In this document: one piece after another, positions 6,463 through 8,724 of the stretch
How positions within the stretch are numbered: the stretch's first letter is position 1
Layout: each line of letters starts with the position of its first letter
Assembly (NCBI GenBank): GCA_019425045.1
Contig: JAHYYI010000046.1
Span: forward strand, 1 to 8,724
DNA from: Collinsella sp.
Lineage (GTDB): Bacteria > Actinomycetota > Coriobacteriia > Coriobacteriales > Coriobacteriaceae
Length of the DNA stretch: 8,724 nt
Direction: 5' to 3'
The notes under the pieces: generated by a model
What the model was told of the DNA's origin: nothing
The model's input: only the letters and a program-made list of their open reading frames with translations
Databases searched by the model: none
Position numbers and translations under genes: made by a program

Positions 6463-7572
6463 CTAGAGGACGGTCCCCTCGGACCTGCACCCGATCTCCC
6501 AGACCCAGCAGGCGAGCTCGCGCGCCACGGCGGCGTTGGCCTTGCACGCGCTCTTGCCCGCCGCGGCCAGCGCCTCGCGGCGGCGGTGGAGCCTGGCGGT
6601 GCAGTCGTCCGCCCTAGAGCGTATCGCCGGGGGCACGTCGGTGCCGGGGGCTGGGGCCTTGGGCCTCGGGGAGCACGTGGAGTAGTGCCATGCGGACTCT
6701 ATGAGCGCCGTGCGCGCGAGCGCGTTGCCGGCCTTGGTTATCCCGCCGCGCCGCTCGGACTCGCCGCTCGAGTGCTCCGACGGGGTCAGCCCGCACCAGC
6801 TCGCGAAGGCCGGCGCCGAGCGGAACCTGCTGAAGGACCCGGCCTCCGCCGCGAGCCTGAAGGCCGTCAGGGTGTCGACCCCCTTGATGCAGGACAGCGC
6901 CTCCACCGTCGCCCGCCAGCGGTCGGTGCCCGCCAGCGCGACGACCTTCCTCTCGAGCTGCCGCCTGTCCGACTCCGCGCAGCGGGCGGCCGTGACGTAG
7001 TACTCCAGCGCGTCGCGCTGCGGCCCCTCGAGCCTGATCTCCGAGACCCACCTCCAGTGGGCCCTCGTCCAGGCCTTCTTCCTCGCCCCGTCGGCGTTGC
7101 GCTCGTCCCAGACGTGGCCCAGCCTGATCAGGAACATGTTGAGGCGCTGCCTCGAGCGGCGGAGCTCGCGGGTCGCGTCGTCGAGGGCGCGGTCGAGGTC
7201 CCGGGCGGCCTCGACCGCCATGTCGGGCAGCGGGACCTCGACGATGTTGTGGGTGGCGAGCATGCGGGCGATGAACTCGGCGTCGCGCCGGTCGTTCTTG
7301 CGCCGGGCGTCCGCCGCCGGCCTCTGCATCTTGGAGACGGCGGCCACGGCGCAGTCGAGGCCGAGCGCGCGCAGCTCGCGCGCCATGTGGAAGCCGGTGG
7401 GGCCGCTCTCGTAGCACGCCCTCGGGTCCTCGAAGCCGAGGGCCCACTCCGCGATCTCGGAGGCGTCGGTGCCGAAGCTGCGGCGCACCACCTCGCCGGT
7501 GAAGGGGTTGAACGCCGCGGCGGCGACCGATCGCGCGTGGACGTCCAGGCCGATGGAGGTAACATGGGGCAT
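6463..7572 (-). CDS. IS110-family transposase (RNA-guided DEDD/serine recombinase)
   Basis: The product is 369 residues. The N-terminal RuvC-like DEDD domain shows GLDVH (D10), CYESGPTG (E55) and KNDRRDAEF (D94 and D97), the four expected acidic positions. A helical linker of about 120-215 follows, then the C-terminal Transposase_20 domain with IKGVDTLTAFRLAAEAGSF (229-247) and the catalytic-serine block LTPSEHSSGE (262-271), then GGITKAGNALAR. The motifs are intact and length is normal, so it is likely active. ATG 7572 has a perfect AGGAGG (7579-7584) six bases upstream. The gene is much more GC-rich than the HEPN gene. Long plus-strand frames over the same DNA are shadows of its biased codon use. 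Confidence 0.93.
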   Translation of the reverse strand: MPHVTSIGLDVHARSVAAAAFNPFTGEVVRRSFGTDASEIAEWALGFEDPRACYESGPTGFHMARELRALGLDCAVAAVSKMQRPAADARRKNDRRDAEFIARMLATHNIVEVPLPDMAVEAARDLDRALDDATRELRRSRQRLNMFLIRLGHVWDERNADGARKKAWTRAHWRWVSEIRLEGPQRDALEYYVTAARCAESDRRQLERKVVALAGTDRWRATVEALSCIKGVDTLTAFRLAAEAGSFSRFRSAPAFASWCGLTPSEHSSGESERRGGITKAGNALARTALIESAWHYSTCSPRPKAPAPGTDVPPAIRSRADDCTARLHRRREALAAAGKSACKANAAVARELACWVWEIGCRSEGTVL

Positions 7573-7592
7573 GGGAAGCCTCCTCCCCGCAG

Positions 7593-7613
7593 GTGCGGTA
7601 AGGGCTACCGCAC
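7593..7613 (-). promoter_or_regulatory. Hairpin in the transposase leader
   Basis: GTGCGGTA (7593-7600), loop of five, TACCGCAC (7606-7613). It lies just upstream of the AGGAGG ribosome site. Leader hairpins in IS elements often limit transposase translation from read-through transcripts; that role here is inference. Confidence 0.5.
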
Positions 7614-7686
7614 GGGCCGATACTCAAAGCCCATTGTGGCACCCCGAGCCCGCGGAAAGAAGCTGCGCCGCGGGGGAGGCGGCCCC

Positions 7687-7703
7687 CAATGGCTTTCTCA
7701 TAT
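7687..7703 (-). repeat. Right copy of the IS inverted repeat
   Basis: CAATGGCTTTCTCATAT, exact reverse complement of 6126-6142. It ends 30 bases before the start of the DUF3800 gene. Confidence 0.85.
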
Positions 7704-7733
7704 CGTCTTTATCCATTCCATTAGGAGTCCCCA

Positions 7734-8408
7734 TTGGCCAAGGAGCTCAGCATCTTTGTCGACGAGAGCGGCGACCGCGGCGGCAAAGCTCGCTACTACC
7801 TGCTCACACTCGTCTTTCACGATCAGACAGACAGTATCGCCGAAGCGGTCACGGGCTATGAGTCAAAACTCGCCAGGACCGACCTCCCCAATATCCCGTT
7901 CCACTCCGAGCCCCTCATGAACGGGCACAAGGATTATGAGTTTCTTAACATCGAGCAGCGCAAGGTGATGCTCGCCTACTTCTCCTCGTTCGTCCGCAAA
8001 CTTCCCATTTCCTATATCACGTTCGTCTACCGCCGCAGCCAGTTCGAAGACCCGGCAAGGCTAATGGAGCGCATGGGGCGCGACATCTCCTCCGCCATGA
8101 TTGAACACCTGGGCTTCTTCCAGTCCTTCGACGATGTGAAGGTCTATTACGACAACGGTCAGGACATTGTCAAGCAGGCGCTCGACCGCTCGGTGGGCAA
8201 AATCCTCTCAAAAGGGGTCGTCCGACGCCGCAAGACCTCGATGACCGACTACCGCCTCGAGCAAGTGGCGGATTACCTCTGCGCTATCGAACTTGCCTTG
8301 GTCAAGTACGAAGCCAAGGAGAACGGTGAGACGTACAACAAGTTCTTCGGAGGTATAGGCCCTTTCAAGAGGAACTGGCTCAAGCAAGCCCGCAGCAAGC
8401 GGATATAG
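7734..8408 (+). CDS. DUF3800-domain protein, putative RNase H-like nuclease
   Basis: The product is 224 residues from TTG 7734 with AGGAG at 7723-7727. The N-terminus LSIFVDESGDRG (5-16) is the hallmark of DUF3800, with D10-E11-S12-G13 at the end of the first strand. Further conserved acidic positions are VYYDNGQ (D140) and QVADYLCA (D180), and the C-terminus FKRNWLK is typical, so the protein is full length. The fold is RNase H-like and the acidic residues suggest a metal-dependent nuclease, although biochemical function is mostly unknown; the family is common on islands and in defence loci. It begins only 30 bp from the IS repeat, leaving almost no room for its own promoter. No partner gene is adjacent. 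Confidence 0.88.
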   Translation: MAKELSIFVDESGDRGGKARYYLLTLVFHDQTDSIAEAVTGYESKLARTDLPNIPFHSEPLMNGHKDYEFLNIEQRKVMLAYFSSFVRKLPISYITFVYRRSQFEDPARLMERMGRDISSAMIEHLGFFQSFDDVKVYYDNGQDIVKQALDRSVGKILSKGVVRRRKTSMTDYRLEQVADYLCAIELALVKYEAKENGETYNKFFGGIGPFKRNWLKQARSKRI

Positions 8409-8542
8409 CTGGTCTCGCGGTTTCGCAAGGAACGGTCAGCTCTCCTCTGGCGGGGAACTCCGGGCGACGTGCTTCGAGCAGCGGAAGCTGAAGCGCAAGC
8501 AGAAGCAGCGCGGGCAATGATCGATGCCGACATCGGCTCAGA

Positions 8543-8571
8543 CGTGAACAGTGCTACGCTCCCTGTTCACG
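8543..8571. repeat. 9-bp perfect inverted repeat
   Basis: CGTGAACAG (8543-8551) and CTGTTCACG (8563-8571) with an 11-base spacer and no T-run. It may be a protein-binding site or a weak hairpin between converging genes. Confidence 0.45.
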
Positions 8572-8587
8572 GGGCGCGAAACCGCAA

Positions 8588-8606
8588 AGGTTGCACAGAG
8601 GTTGCA
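8588..8606. repeat. Tandem AGGTTGCA repeat near the guaA terminator
   Basis: AGGTTGCA occurs at 8588-8595 and again at 8599-8606, an 11-base period. Its position between island DNA and the guaA terminator would suit integrase arm- or core-binding sites of an attachment region. No second copy of a guaA-end att sequence is visible inside this window. Confidence 0.3.
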
Positions 8607-8647
8607 AAATAAGAAGCCTCCGACCTGTTGTCGCAGTTCGGAGGCTT
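8605..8647 (-). terminator. Intrinsic terminator of guaA
   Basis: In the minus direction, AAGCCTCCGA (minus strand of 8638-8647) pairs with TCGGAGGCTT (minus strand of 8614-8623) over a 14-base loop, then CTTATTTTGC follows. A perfect 10-bp stem 18 bases after the guaA stop. Confidence 0.8.
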
Positions 8648-8665
8648 GAAATCAACGAATATCGC

Positions 8666-8724
8666 TTATTCCCACTCAATGGTCGCGGGCGGCTTGGACG
8701 TGATGTCGTAGCACACGCGGTTGG
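8666..8724 (-). CDS. guaA: GMP synthase (glutamine-hydrolysing), C-terminal end only
   Basis: The last 19 residues read NRVCYDITSKPPATIEWE before a TAA at 8666-8668. This is the near-invariant C-terminus of GMP synthase, which aminates XMP to GMP with glutamine-derived ammonia in the cytoplasm. The rest of the gene lies beyond the window. The 3' end of guaA is a recurrent integration site for genomic islands, which fits the accessory content to its left. Confidence 0.95.
   Translation of the reverse strand, partial: NRVCYDITSKPPATIEWE

Larger units (their letters stand above)
6126..7703 (-). mobile_element. IS110-family insertion sequence, IS1111-like architecture
   Basis: A single minus-strand transposase gene is bracketed by a 17-bp perfect inverted repeat (6126-6142 and 7687-7703). 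Non-coding DNA is 131 bp 5' of the transposase gene and 337 bp 3' of it. The original IS110 group lacks inverted repeats and carries its guide RNA 5' of the gene; the IS1111 group has short subterminal inverted repeats and carries the RNA 3' of the gene, which is what is seen here. True ends in that group lie a few bases outside the repeats, so boundaries are approximate. No target duplication is expected or evident. The GC content is higher than in the flanks. Confidence 0.82.
8409..8612 (+). pseudogene. Open frame without start, possible tail of a lost gene
   Basis: The frame of the DUF3800 gene stays open after its TAG and runs to TAA 8610-8612, with protein-like content (PGDVLRAAEAEAQAEAARAM, then a C-terminus ending RNRKGCTEVAK). 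There is no ribosome site or convincing start. Next to the guaA end, the usual occupant would be an island integrase, so this may be the remaining 3' tail of one; no catalytic motif is present to prove it. It may equally be non-coding. Confidence 0.25.

Noticed and set aside
6614..7642. A 342-residue minus-strand frame overlapping the transposase
   Set aside because: It is a +1 shadow of the transposase with Arg/Gly/Ala-biased composition and no family motif.
6265..7920. A 551-residue plus-strand reading frame over the IS
   Set aside because: It is antisense to the intact IS110 transposase, low in complexity (Arg/Gly/Ala/Pro rich) and has no ribosome site. High GC at third positions of the real gene keeps the opposite frame open.
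8273..8533. An 86-residue minus frame across the end of the DUF3800 gene
   Set aside because: Ser/Ala/Arg-rich shadow of the DUF3800 coding strand, with no ribosome site.
1..8724. CRISPR arrays, tRNA and rRNA genes
   Set aside because: No regularly spaced direct repeats were found, and no T-arm GTTCGA-type segment is set in a cloverleaf-compatible context; GTTCGACCC near 3566 has no acceptor stem around it.

Overview
The window reads as the edge of an accessory island in a GC-rich, Gram-positive-like chromosome. A gut Actinomycetota of the class Coriobacteriia is my best guess, from the GC-rich codon use, the strong AGGAGG-type ribosome sites and the style of the IS110 transposase; no rRNA or tRNA is present to confirm it. 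The only clear core gene is the last 19 residues of GMP synthase (guaA, minus strand) at the right edge, followed by its terminator. The 3' end of guaA is a known integration hotspot for genomic islands, and everything to its left looks mobile, selfish or defensive.

Layout from left to right. (1) Bases 1-334 hold the possible tail of a rightward gene, a shared hairpin terminator and a leftward remnant that resembles the C-terminus of a mobilization protein. (2) Bases 335-715 are non-coding. (3) Bases 716-2536 encode a 606-residue protein with a HEPN-type RNGIAH motif, possibly an RNA-targeting or abortive-infection protein. (4) Bases 2537-2814 are a convergent intergenic region with a 17-bp inverted repeat and two mutually exclusive hairpins. 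(5) Bases 2815-3791, minus strand, encode two small single-span membrane proteins; the second is split by a frameshift at a run of six G. (6) Bases 3821-3844 are a perfect 8+8 inverted repeat in the divergent promoter region, and bases 3869-5035 encode a WYL-domain regulator of the kind that controls phage-defence operons (BrxR and CapW are known examples). (7) Bases 5342-6124 hold a terminator, a small excisionase-like HTH gene, and an overlapping downstream frame that looks like a truncated integrase slot, then another terminator. (8) Bases 6126-7703 are an IS110-family element (IS1111-like architecture) bounded by a 17-bp inverted repeat, with a long structured non-coding segment 3' of the transposase that is the expected place for a bridge RNA (seekRNA). 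(9) Bases 7734-8408 encode a DUF3800 protein, followed by a non-gene frame that may be the tail of a lost gene, and then guaA.

How the genes may work together: the WYL repressor, the palindrome and the divergent pair of membrane proteins form a compact, self-contained module that I cannot match to a named system. It is the best candidate here for an undescribed defence or toxin module. The HEPN protein and the DUF3800 protein are independent candidates of the same flavour. The xis gene without an intact integrase, the IS and the broken frames indicate that the island is decaying and probably no longer mobile by itself.
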